Position numbers and translations under genes: made by a program. A stretch of 64,000 nucleotides of DNA, from assembly GCF_041146795.1 (NCBI RefSeq), contig NC_135175.1, positions 34,434,669-34,498,668 on the forward strand, in the 5' to 3' direction. The notes below the pieces were generated by a model. That model saw only the letters and a program-made list of their open reading frames with translations, was not told the origin of the DNA and did no database searches. Positions 13,238 to 24,944 of this stretch are shown here, one piece after another; within the stretch, counting starts at the first letter, position 1; each line of letters starts with the position of its first letter. The DNA comes from Maylandia zebra. Taxonomy: Eukaryota > Chordata > Actinopteri > Cichliformes > Cichlidae.

Positions 13238-15770
13238 GCAGGGAGACCTCCTGGACTTATCCTGGGGCTCCTGTGGTTCAGCGGGCCACATTTTGGACAG
13301 CACAGGGTTTTTAATCTTGTTGGCTGGTCAGTTTAGCTTAATCACATCAGTCATTTAAATCCTTCTTCAAACACACTGAAATTTGTTGGTTTCAGCTGAA
13401 GGTGGTGGTTTAGTTGATTGTCTGGATATTAATCTTTGAGTTCTGTACTGTTGGTCAGACAACAAAAAACAGATTTTCAATTCATATATTCCATAATAAT
13501 AATACTGTGTTTATATTGAGTACAGATGCTAGAAAATAAACATCTTACAGGGGAACCTCCTGGACCCACCCTGGGGCTCATGTGGTTCTTCCTGCCACTT
13601 TTTTGGATAACGACTCAATAACAAGGCGAACCATGTAAAGTGTCCATCGTAACTCATTGATGACTCGATGACATGAAAACCTCAAGAGGAAATTATTCAG
13701 AAATCTGACAGAAAGTCTTACGTAGTTTAGTAGATGTGCTGTGGGATTCCTACACACTTACACACTTTGAACAGCAAAACAAAATAAAGAAATAAAAACG
13801 TAGACAAACCTGTTAGTTATGGAGTTGTGTATTTGCAAAGGTGGCACAAAGTTGTTGGTGAAAGCAATGTTTTATTCCTCTGTTAGGTCGGGCGTGTTAG
13901 TTACACAAATCAGACTTTTTTGTGTGAAAAGTGATGGTAAATAAATCAATAACGGTTAGATTTTCATTCAACATGATCAGTTTTCACAGGATTTATTGCA
14001 CTAGAAGAAAAAAGGGGCCTCATGGAACCACACTGGGGCCCCTGTGGTTGCCACATCTGGACAGCAAAACGAAAGCACAGAGCCATGTGACACTTTTGCA
14101 TTGTTATTGGCAGTAAATGTTATTGTTCCTGCATGTGTTGATTTATATTGTTCTTATAAGTTCATTTTATAACTGTTTCCAGTAGCTGACTTAATGTCCC
14201 AGAGTCTTTGACTTGCTTTGAATTAGAGATGTTTCCATGTACGCCGGGAATCTTTTCAGTAAGTTTGTGGGCCTCACAGCCAACAGTCAGTCAGGAAGTA
14301 GTAAGGGTGGAACTTGGTCATGTTATAGCTAGCTGTGATCAATATAAATACAACAGTGTGCATCTTTAAGTGAATATTAATATGAAAGTGAAGGGAGGAT
14401 GCTTTTAAAATGACTGAATTTTAATCATCAGCTAAATGCAGGAAGAGAAAAAAACTGCTGCTGGACTCTGTGTCTGCCAGAGAACTCAGCTGCTGCGCTT
14501 AAAGGAGTATTCAAACCCTTATAGGCGACCCGACCTCCTCATTGTTTCCTCTCACATGTCTGCTGTTCCAGAGGTGGATGTGCAGATTGAATACGGCCAA
14601 GTCAGTGTATGTTCCCTGTGAGCCAAAAGCTCGGGCTTCGAGCTACTCGAAGCACTCTGTTTTTACCATTTTTATGGCTACAATAGATATTTATGATGTA
14701 ATAGAGACAGGATATTTCTAATATAGACATCTCAGACAGAGCAGTCCCTCCTGCCCCGCGCTGACAACGGACAGCCAATCAGAAGAAAGCCTTAACCCTT
14801 TAAGGAGGAGCTAAAATGTTTTGTTTTTTCTAAAACTACTTATTTCAGACAGGCGGTGGCTGAGGGACCACAGCAAGGCCACAGTGAGACAAAGAAGGAT
14901 TATTCTGAGATTGAAAGACACTCATTATGGACGTTAATGTCGTGGTCATTTTGAGCAGCAGGAATGATGCCAGACGCTTGCTGATGCTTACCCAAAGCAC
15001 CTGGTTAAAGTAAAACTAGCTAATAGACATTTAATTATATATTTAAGCCCCTTAGATGAGAGAAAATCTGAAATAAATTCAAACTTATTCCCCCAATTCT
15101 TAGAGACGTATGCTGTTCCACCAAAAACAGCTCAAAGAATCATCAAACACCTAAAATGACCATGAAATTCATTACTGTGAACATCTGACCACAGCTGTGT
15201 GCTGCAAGTATAAAAATAAAGAGGTGCATTAGTCGTCTTTTAGTTGGGAAATTATTTCTTTTCTAATTTTGTTTTTCTGGTAGAATCTTATCTTTACATT
15301 AATCAAGTTTCAGTTCTTGTCATCTAATGAGGTGTTTGCGTTCTGCTCAGCTGCCAGCTCACAGTTCACTTCCATGTTCACCCGTATGTCTTGTAGCCCT
15401 CTGTGTCTCTGCTTCTCTGGCTTACAGAGAAAAAACAATTCAGTGTTACAAGATTAAAAACTGTAAAAAACAACAACCCAAAACGTGGCTGCTGGAGGCT
15501 GGGGGACAGTCGTTACTGTGTGAAATAATACAAAACAAGTAAAACTGTTAAAGCTGGGTTTAAGATTAAATTGTGCACTATTAACAGTTACTGCGCTGAA
15601 CACTAGAAATAACATCACGGGTACAATAAGGGCTCCCAGCCAGAGAGCTGCAAAATAGCACAATGTGAATATAAAACTATCATTCTTGTTACACTAATAG
15701 AAAGCTGGGGGACCTCCTGGAACCACACCGGGACCTCTGTGGTTTTTCAGGCCACACTTCGGACAGTAAA
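13238..15770 (+). repeat. four diverged copies of a ~65-bp unit
   Basis: Copies lie at 13238-13306, 13548-13613, 14011-14070 and 15703-15770, all in plus orientation. The shared wording is GGG(G)ACCTCCTGGA, then CC-CNCTGGGGCTCCTGTGGTT, then GCCACA-TTTGGACAGCA. The spacers differ in length (about 240, 400 and 1630 bp) and are AT-rich. They are local duplicates of an unknown unit; I recognise no element family. Confidence 0.6.
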
Positions 15771-15774
15771 GGAA

Positions 15775-16820
15775 GTAAGAAAAACCTGCAGAGTGTTTGC
15801 ACTCTTGCTGCATGAAAAGTTACCTACTAGAAACCGAGAGGGCATTCAACAACAACAATGTCAATTTAGCAGTGTTACTGCACACTCGAGTGTTTTATTT
15901 AAGGGGAAAAATCCCAGCAGCAAACAAAAACAAAGAAATAAAAAGACTAATTTAAAAAATTGAACTGAGTAAAACAAAGCTAACAAAGTCACAGCTAAAG
16001 TGTGATCATAACATGTGCTCTGCTCTGTAACATATATGTGGCCCACTTTATAGCACATTTATAGGAAATGTGAAAGATTGGCTTTAAAAGTCGGTGACAG
16101 ACACCAAGGTCGGAAAACGTGGCTCTGGGATTTTGAGACCTGCTGTGGGTAAAAGTACATATTTATGTAAGATATGACATGTTTGTTACCTGACTATAAC
16201 CGCTATCACAGGTGTGGCTTTCTTTAGCACTTATCTACTCTAGCTGAGCACCCAAAGCACCTTTTTTGTTACTACAAATTACTGTAATGTGACTATAAAC
16301 GAAGCCAGGTGGATCCTCCTGCGGGAACCTTTGAGATTCAGTCGTTTTCTGGGGAAGTTTACAGCAGCAACAAAACTCAAAAATCCGGCACAATAACAAT
16401 GCAACATTCTGCTGAAAAATTAACAACTTCTGTCATTTAAAATAATCCCTGCTGAATCAATGCTTCGGTTTTTGTCTCAAGTCTCTCAGCTGCAGTAAAT
16501 CTTTCTACAATAGCTCTGTTAGCCAGGCTTCACTGCAAGACGTGTGTAAAAGAGGAAAATTGCAAGAAGTCAAAAATGTTCAAAAACTAAACTGACAAAT
16601 ATATTTCCACCCTACTTCCCATTCTCCTTGCCACACCAACATGCCAGTTCCTGTAAAAACTGTGAAAAGTTGTGGAAGTAGACAAATGATGGGAAACTCG
16701 TCTAAATATGCAGCTGCTCCTCACTTGAAGCTGAAATGCGTCACATATTCACATCGATGATGAATTCATTCATTTTGATCTCTGTACACTCTGGAAGGTA
16801 ACAGCTCTCAGCAGGAACCA
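15775..16820. other. intergenic or phc3 intron 1, no feature
   Basis: Only short random reading frames and A-rich stretches; no repeat family or exon recognised. Confidence 0.45.
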
Positions 16821-16825
16821 TAGAT

Positions 16826-17290
16826 ATATACACCTATAAGCCACATCATTAGGTACACTTTGCTCAGACCAGCTGAACTGACTCTTTGTGACCCAGATTC
16901 AACAAGTTGCTGGAAACATCCCTCAAAGATTTTGGTCCACATTTCCTGTTCTTGCCTGACAGGTGTGGTCTTCTGCTGCTGAAGGTTCGGCATGCTGTGC
17001 GCTCACACCTGCTCTTCTGCATAACTTAGTTGTGATGATTTGAGTTACTCTCTTCATTCTCCTCTGACACAAACAAGCCATTTTCACCCAACAGTCTTGT
17101 GTTCGCTGGATTTTTCTGTCTTCCTCTGTAAACCTTACAGACGGCCGTGTGCGTAAATCCCAGCAGATGAGCAGCTTCTGAAACACTCAGACCAAAGTCA
17201 CTAAAATCACCAGAGTAAATGTTGTGATATCAGATGTCCTCCTCCTCCTTTTCCCTCACGGCTCCTTTGTGGTTATACACCTCCCTCTGC
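16826..17290 (-). mobile_element. decayed Tc1-like transposon fragment
   Basis: It begins with a 'catcattaggtacac' end. Then follow blocks seen in a common fish Tc1-like element read on the minus strand: 'caacaagttgctggaaaca', 'tctgctgctgaaggttcg', 'tctcttcattctcctctg', 'cagcagatgagcagcttctg'. The transposase frame is interrupted and the central part is missing. Confidence 0.65.
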
Positions 17291-17294
17291 TCCT

Positions 17295-18580
17295 TTCATG
17301 TTGTCATTGAAACGAGATAATTGTGCTCTAAATAACTGTGGAGGGGCACGTGTCCCACCTGTGCCCTGTAACTACTCCATACAGGAGCATTTAAGCAAGG
17401 CTTTAAGCAAACTGGGCAAGGTCATCATCTAAAATTACATTTAAATCATTTCAATATATGCAAACTCCAGTTTTGTAACATTTGCATGTCTCTGAATAAT
17501 ATAAAGTTTCGCTCACTGCACTGACATGTGGAGGATCAGGGCTCGGCTGGTGGGAGGACGTTTCTCTGCTCTTTGTTTATGATGGAAGGAGGCCGGCTTT
17601 ACAAAACAAACCGGTCATTTTTGTCTGCTTATTCTGAAGACGTGTAGGGACGTTTGAGCGTCGACAGGATAAACCAACTTTGTTTATCTTCTTGGTGGAA
17701 AGGTCATTGTTTTTCTTGTTCCTGTTTTCTTTTCGGGTGTGAAAACTTCACGGATCCTGGGTCTGATGCATCAGTTGCAGATACGTGAGCTGCAGCATGG
17801 TTGCTTTCATTGCTGATTAACATGTAGACGGTTTGCTCAGGTGGGTTTTTTCTATGTAATGTCAGAAAAGTCAAAAATAAGAAAGAAAAGAAGTAAATTT
17901 TCATACTTGAGTTGTTCAAGCCAGAAGATATTTGGAAGTTTTGGCTTAAAAGTGACAGAAATGAATCAGGTAACGGTGTTTTAAGGACACTGATGCAGTC
18001 TGCGGTCAGATAATCCAATAATTACAGATTGCAGTATGGAGATCAGGAGACGCTTTTCTGTTTTCGTTTTGCAGCGACGGTTCAGATTAACTGCTGCAGT
18101 GGCTCAAATCCAAAACACACGGCTGAAGTTGACACTAAGGGTGTCGTGTTTCATGCAGCCGAGTGTTCAGCTTTAAAGGGCGAGGCGTGAGCAGGTCCTC
18201 AGGGGCGAACTTTAACTCCATCCAAAAATTCAAAAAAGGTGAATCAGAGTCGCCTTTACTTTAAAAACTGGCCTAAAAAGATGAAATAGTGTCAACATGA
18301 ACAAAGTCACATGAACTTAATATATCAAAGCAGAAAAAAAGAGTTAAGTGGACTTTATACAACCTTTGTTTAGCAAATGTTATAATATGTATACTCAGAA
18401 AATGTCAGCAGCCTAGATTTGTAAAGACAGTTTTGAGTGCTTGTGTATATTTGATGCTTTAACCTGGGCTTTATTTACTCAAAGTGCTTTTTAAACACTT
18501 ATTTTAATAATTTTCTGCAGTTGTTTTCTGTGTTTTTACTTCCCCAGTTGTTTCAGTGTTACGCTCAGAACTCAAACTCT
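17295..18580. other. intergenic or phc3 intron 1, no feature
   Basis: No exon, RNA gene or repeat family was recognised in this stretch. Confidence 0.45.
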
Positions 18581-18583
18581 CTT

Positions 18584-18656
18584 TACTTTGTAACATAGTA
18601 ATGCATTACTTTGTAACAAAGTAATGCATTACTTTGTTACAAAGTAATGCATTACT
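18584..18656. repeat. three tandem 23-bp units, each palindromic
   Basis: Units lie at 18584-18606, 18607-18629 and 18630-18652, followed by a partial unit TACTT. The third reads TACTTTGTTACAAAGTA plus ATGCAT: a perfect 17-bp palindrome followed by a second palindrome. Units 1 and 2 differ from it at one or two positions. Such wording also occurs near the ends of some fish hAT-type elements. Confidence 0.85.
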
Positions 18657-18659
18657 TAA

Positions 18660-19585
18660 CACTCAGATTTCAGGCATTCCGTCCTAATATTGTGTTGGTC
18701 TCCCTTTTGCTGCCAACACAACCCTGACCCGTAAAGGCACGCACTCCTCTAGACTCCTGAATGTGTGCTGTGGATCAGCATCCTCTAAACCCTCTGTTCG
18801 GGGCCTTAGAAACTCACTGCTGTGCTCCTCACACCATCCCTGAACCACTTTCTCTGTGGCCAGGCTCATTTTCCTGCTGAAAGAGGCCACAGCCATCAGG
18901 GAATACCATTTCCATGAAAGCGTGTACATGTTCTGCATCAGTGCTTAGGAGGATGGTACGTGTCGATGTTTGGGCAGAACGTTGCCTCCTTCCCATAGTG
19001 CATCCTGGCGGCAGGTGTTCCCCAGATAAGCAACACACTCATCCGGCCATCATGTGATGTAAAAGAAACGTGGCTCCTCAGACCAGAACACCTTCTTCTG
19101 TTTCTTCATGGTCCAGTCCTGATGCTCACCTGTCTGTTGTCGGTGGTTTTGGAGGTGGACAGAGGTCAGCATGGGCGCCCTGACTGGACTGCACCGAACT
19201 GTGATGCTGTGTGATCCTGCATGAACTTTGAGCTACATTGGCTCTCTGTTGGATCAGACCACACAGGCAAGCCTTCACCCGTGCATCAATGAGCCTTGGC
19301 TGCTCATGACCGTGCCGCTGGTTCCCTGCTGTTCCTTCCTTGGTCCACTTTTTGACTGACCCTGCAGACCGGGAACACCCCACAGGACCTGCAGCTTCAG
19401 AGAAGAAGGCGTCACAGTTTGGCCTTTTGTCAAACTCGCTCACATCTTCATGCTTGTCTGTTTTTCCTGCTTCACACACCAACTTAGAGGACAAAATGTT
19501 CACTTTCTCCCTGATGTACAATGATGGAGAGTCAGCGTTATTCACCTCACCTGATGTCATGCTGATCGGTGTATTTACACTGCTT
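18660..19585 (-). mobile_element. decayed Tc1-like transposon, second family
   Basis: Long near-consensus wording of a teleost Tc1-like element is readable from 'tgttggtctcccttttgctgcc' to the end 'tgatcggtgta'. It includes 'ctgctgaaagaggccacag' and 'cttcccatagtgcatcctgg' in order. The frame is broken and about a third of the element is missing, so it is dead but younger than the copies at 2.2 and 16.8 kb. Confidence 0.75.
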
Positions 19586-19589
19586 TAAA

Positions 19590-20300
19590 AGTCATTTATT
19601 ACGCTACTAATTACAGCTTTAAGCAGCAGCATCACATTTGCATGTGCTGCTTAACAAAATATCAGAAGTACATTGACGTGTACCTGTCTGCTCGAATCTC
19701 TGTGTTAATCAGGAGAACACGCGGACCATCTTTCTTTCACTAACCTATTTAAATATAAGAATGAAGCTGATAGACTCTACTTCTGGACAGCCAGACCTCA
19801 GGGATTGAAAATCAGTTTTTTTGTTTTCCTGGAGACAAACCAGCAAATTTGTTTGTCCACTCAAACTCTGAGTGTTTTTATTGCTTAAACATAACCAGGT
19901 GGCTTTTAATCATAACCCTTTGCAAGATTTTGCATTAACTTTTAAAGCCTGATTGCAAAAGGACCATTGGGTTAAAGAGTGTCTCTCAGGCAGACTTTGT
20001 CTTTGTTACGATGACAGTGACATTTGTAAATGTAATTACAAATTAAATTATGGGTCACAAAAGCAAAGTTTTTGCAAATAGATATTAATGACTCTCCTTC
20101 TGCCTCCCAGGCAAGAAGAACACTTCCTACCCAGGAACAAGAGACATGTCTGTGTTTTAAATCAAAAACACATTTTAAACATCAAAACAGTCGTGTTGGA
20201 CTTGAACTGTAGTCAGGTCCAGATTTATTCCACCAACTGTTCCACCCTCAAAAAGCAGTTTTTCATCCTTTAAGACCAGAATATGTCAATGCAAATCAAT
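19590..20300. other. intergenic or phc3 intron 1, no feature
   Basis: AT-rich sequence with nothing recognisable. Confidence 0.45.
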
Positions 20301-20305
20301 ACGAA

Positions 20306-20600
20306 TGAGGTAGTGAAGGCAGACGAGTGTCAGGGGTGATGTGTGAAAGCAGCAAGAGTGAAAAGGAAGGTTTACAAGACAGTAGTGAGACCTGCTGTGA
20401 TGTAACAGGAGGCTGAAGATGGACAAACCCACCAGAGGGACAGCTCAAAGTTAGAGGCGAGGCTGAGATGGTTTGGACGCGTGCAGAGAGGGAAGACTGG
20501 ACATGTTGAACAAAAGGGTTGAAGATGGAGCTGCCAGGCAGGAGAAAAAGGGTTGGTGTGACAGAGGAGGACACCGGGGATGGGATCAGGTAGAGAAGAA
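20306..20600 (+). mobile_element. LINE fragment, RTE-like reverse transcriptase C-terminal part
   Basis: Frame-broken wording matches the C-terminal end of fish RTE-type LINE proteins: a 'GVMCESSK' like start, 'VYKTVVRPA' like wording near 20370 ('gtttacaagacagtagtgagacctgct'), then 'LRWFGRVQRGKTGHV' near 20460-20505. About 300 bp survive; both ends are lost. Confidence 0.55.
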
Positions 20601-21098
20601 AGGAGAAAAAGTGAGGCAGATGAAAACTTGTATCCTGAAACGTGACTGAAACCAGAGGCTTTTTAACGTTGTGCAGGAATCCCAAACAGTTGGGACTTTT
20701 GTGGATTTGCTTACCTGGATGACTGAGCGTGCATCAAGACGTTGTGCTGGAACAAATGTGGTTAGAAATGCACGAGCCCGTTCCAGCTTTTGTTACTTGA
20801 AAATCAAGCTGTGACGCTGCTTCAGCATCACTCTGGAGTGTCTCGCTGCTAGCTTTGTACAGAACAGGTTAACATGAGGTCGTGTTTGTGCCGATTGTTG
20901 GTTTTGGGCTCTTAACTGTTAGATTTGGCCTCCAGCTCGTCTGTGGTGGCGCCGAGGCTTCCCCCGCTGATCATGAATCCTCACGAGGAACGTTAGGACT
21001 TATTTCCATGTCTTGTGTTAATTCTGAGAACAAATGTTGCAGTGAGTTTGTTTTCTCTGGAACTGGAAATGCAAAGTATGCAAATTAACTCTGTGCCT

Positions 21099-21690
21099 CT
21101 GTCTGTGTGTGTGTCTGTGTGTCTGTGTGTGTGTGTGTGTGTCTGTGTGTGTGTCTGTGTGTCTGTGTGTCTGTGTGTGTGTCTGTGTGTGTGTCTGTGT
21201 GTCTGTGTGTGTGTCTGTGTGTCTGTGTGTGTGTCTGTGTGTCTGTGTGTGTGTCTGTGTGTCTGTGTGTCTGTGTGTCTGTGTGTGTGTCTGTGTGTCT
21301 GTCTGTCTGTGTGTGTGTCTGTCTGTGCGTCTGTCTGTGTGTCTGTGTGTGTGTCTGTGTGTGTGTCTGTGTGTCTGTCTGTGTGTCTGTGTGTGTGTGT
21401 GTGTGTCTGTGTGTGTGTCTGTGTGTGTGTGTCTGTGTGTGTGTCTGTGTGTGTGTCTGTGTGTCTGTCTGTGTGTGTGTGTCTGTGTGTGTGTCTGTGT
21501 GTGTGTCTGTGTGTCTGTGTGTGTGTGTGTGTCTGTGTGTGTGTCTGTGTGTGTGTCTGTGTGTCTGTGTGTCTGTGTGTGTGTCTGTGTGTGTGTCTGT
21601 GCGTCTGTCTGTGTGTCTGTGCGTCTGTCTGTGTGTCTGTGTGTCTGTGTGTGTGTGTGTCTGTCTGTGTGTCTGTGTGTCTGTCTGTCT
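21099..21690. repeat. ~590-bp (TG)n / TCTGTG tract
   Basis: Almost pure TG dinucleotides with C interruptions every 6 to 12 bases. It gives long Cys/Val/Ser-rich frames on the plus strand and Thr/His-rich frames on the minus strand, none a gene. It ends directly at the acceptor of the phc3 start exon (about 21691), so it supplies that exon's pyrimidine tract. Confidence 0.95.
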
Positions 21691-21712
21691 CAGCGTGCTT
21701 CAGTGTTGAAGG

Positions 21713-22318
21713 ATGGACAGGGAGCTGGTTCGGCAGAGCCAATCAGATCACGGCGAGGCCACCAATGGAACGAGCCCTCCGACCGCCGCTGAGTCCTCCG
21801 CCACCCCTCCGACCCCCACGCCTCCTCGGCTTACCCCCAACCCCATGCTCCTGGACTCCCCCGCACCCTCGCTGACACCCACCACCTCCTCCCCTCCCCC
21901 GCCTCTCACTCCCGCTCCCTCCATCACCACAAACCATGGACCAAAGGCGGCAGCAGCAACGGCAGGCGCTCCGTCTCCTCACGTCCTCGTCCCGACTCCC
22001 CCTAAACTTACCTCCACCCCTGCCCCCACCCTCCGCACATACTCCCGACACAACCATTCTTCCAAAATGTCTTCCTCCGTGCAAACCCCCCCTTCCCCCT
22101 CCCTTCTCCCTCCCCCTTCGTCCTCCTCCTCTCCTGTCGTAGCGACCGCTCCTTCACCACTCCTCTCATCCTCTCCAACTTCTTCTGCAACGCACAACAA
22201 CACCACCATGTCTGCCAAGATCTCCACCAGCCTGACCAACGGGAGCGCTAGGGTCCTCTCTGCAACCTCAACGCCAATCACACCGTTTCACACGCCAGCC
22301 AGTCCACCTGGCAGACAG
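21713..22318 (+). CDS. phc3: phc3 start exon, low-complexity N terminus
   Basis: The ATG at 21713 opens a 202-codon Pro/Ser/Thr-rich segment starting [19 protein letters not shown], reminiscent of the PHC1 start (METESEQN...TNG). It ends GRQ before a GTAAAG donor. An acceptor (TCTGTCTCAG) about 21 bp upstream supports an untranslated lead-in in the same exon. No glutamine-rich block follows, unlike other vertebrate PHCs. Confidence 0.85.
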
Positions 22319-24892
22319 GTAAAGGTCACACACTGACCCCCACATAGAGAAACAGGAACACGTCTTTCATTTAGAAACACTTTGCTGGAGTTTGTCCAGT
22401 TTGTCTGTATTGGATCTTTGCTCTTTCTGTGTTCACACATTGCACCCATACAGAATAAGGACGCACGTCTCCACCCTCTCATGACCACATCCAAGAATCC
22501 CACCATGACAGTGGCTAAAACGTTAACTTTGAGGCTTCGAAAAGAAAACCTGTGATGCCTCTTTTATGCACAGTCTCTGGGTTACATAAGGAGGAGGCCA
22601 CCTACTGGCTGTATTCATAAGACTGACAGCAGTCATTCAACAGGCTGATAACATTAGGACCAAATCATTTTTAGCTTCATCTAAAAAAGACGCAGTAATT
22701 TAATCTCAGAAGACGAGCCTGACGCAGAGGACGGATGTAAATAAAACAGCTTGAGCTCAAAGTTTTATCTAGCCTTCCTGCACTCGTGATGTTTACCTGC
22801 CATCTTTACAGAACGCACAGCGAAGACTCAAATCACAGTTTTCACTCTTTGGATTTGGTGCAAAGGTGCACAAAGTTGATAGCTAGTGCTAGCTTTGTTA
22901 GCAAGCTTCATCCATAAAGTGAAGCTACAGTAAATAAAAATGCAGGTACAGCACATGACAGTCAACCTGCTTAAATGACCGAATCTGTATTTTATTCATA
23001 TTTCTGTGACACGTGGTGTGTGAGAATCTTTTAAGCTGAGTTTCATTAAATGTTGGAACAACTGTTGAAAGCGACAGCTGACCTGAACAAACGGATTTAA
23101 AAAGAAAGATCAGGTGTGAATAATCTAAATGTAAGAATGACAGACAGCTCGTGAGACGAAGCCTCGGACCTTTCACCTGTCAGGCTCCATCTGGGTCAGT
23201 GTTTGACTGTTTGGGGTTACAGTTTCCTCTTTGTTTGCTTTCATCTGAGTGCGTTTCACATCCTTACACTCGGGTCTCGCTCTCTGTTAATTCAGTGAGT
23301 AAACAGGCTGAACTGTGAGCGAGCCACAGAGACGCTGGCGTTCATACTCTGTATGCAGGCGTTGCTGCCAGATACAAAAAGCTGCACAGTCTGCGGTTCC
23401 TCACGTTAGAGCTTTAAAGACACGAGCTTGAGATGAGCACGAAATCAGAAACTTCAATCCCGGCTTTTCTGAAGCTGTTCTCAGAACTTGTCATTAGCTG
23501 GATGTCAGCAACAGAAAAGGACAGTTACTGATACCCGATGGCCACCGCTGCGATTTTAAATGAAACAATCGACCGATTGTGATTGAAGTTCAGACTTTCC
23601 GCTTAATTCGAAGCTCAACAGAAGTAAGTTTGTGTCTTTCTTCCTTTAGTAACTGAAAAGCTGCTGTGTCGGGTTGAGATCAGGTGCCCGACGTGGCCGT
23701 TGAAGAGGATCACGTTTCTCTGCACTGGGTCGCTTTTGTGGTCCGGCTCATTGTCCGTCTGCACTCCGATGCTCTGTCCGATCAGCCCTGCAGCGTTTGT
23801 CTGAATCTGAGCAGAGGCTACAGCCCCGTACACTTCGCGGCTCATCCCGCTGCTTCTATCAGCAATCGCATCATCAGTAAACACTCGTGACCTGCTTCCA
23901 CTGCCAGCCGTGCGCGTTTTCTGGTAAAGTCTGGCTCCTGTTCTTGAGTGTAACCAGTGGTTTGCACCCTGTTGGTGTAAACCCTGTGACGATGATCCTC
24001 CCTGAGAGCGTTCTGTGGTCTTTAAAGTCTCGTAGTGTTGCTGAGCTGGCCGATGCACCACAATGTTGATTTTTTCTTTCTGCCTGATGGGTTCATTTGT
24101 TTTATTTGGACTTTCAGTCGAGTGATGGCCTGTTTGTCTCGCACTGACATTTATTCGGACCTCGTGTTGAGAGTTCCTCTGAAAAAGCAAACAAATGCAA
24201 ATGAAACACTTGCATTTGGTGGCCGTGAAAACATATTAAACAGTTGTCTAATGAATTCTGAGCCTCTGAAAATGGGCGACTGTGCATTGAAATGGCTGTA
24301 ATTCCTGAATATTTGAGGGAATACTTTTATTAAACCCCTTTAATTCAAGTCTGAACTTCAGATTTAAAATCCACTCCTTTGCCTAAAAACATGCCAAACA
24401 GTTTCTGACAACAAATTTTACAAACCAGTTTTTCAAATCTTTAAATTAAACCTGATAGATGAGATTAAAGAACTATAAACAGATGTGAGCTGCCTGGTGG
24501 AGAGAGTTTAATCTGCTTGGATGAAGCTGTCCATTGTTAAAGTATTCATTTAGTGTTTTTCTTTTTTGTAGAAAAGAAGCATTAAAAATTCGACATTTTC
24601 ATTGTTTACTCTTTTGGTTTCCACCCAAACACACTCGTGACTGCTTTGCTGTTCGAGGAAATATCACAAAAAGTCATCCCTGCTCTGAAGCACTGCCTTA
24701 ATTGCTTCCCTTCCCCCCTCTCCTGCCTCTGTTCCAGGTATCACAGACTCCTGTGGGCACACCTGGTCTTGTGCGAACCAATCAGAACCCCTCCCCTGTC
24801 AGGCATCCCAAGGTGTCCCAGCAGACATTGCTCCTAGGAAAAGGTCTCAAAGGGACAGGCCAAGACCAAGTGTTGCTTAGAGCTCAGATGGT

Positions 24893-24944
<52 letters not shown>

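Noticed and set aside
20993-21875. Very long Cys/Val/Ser-rich and His/Thr-rich open frames on both strands
   Set aside because: They are translations of the (TG)n tract in every frame; no start context, no conservation of protein type.
23615-24190. 191-codon minus-strand frame
   Set aside because: No start or splice context and wording I associate with dispersed fish repeats; not a host gene on this evidence.
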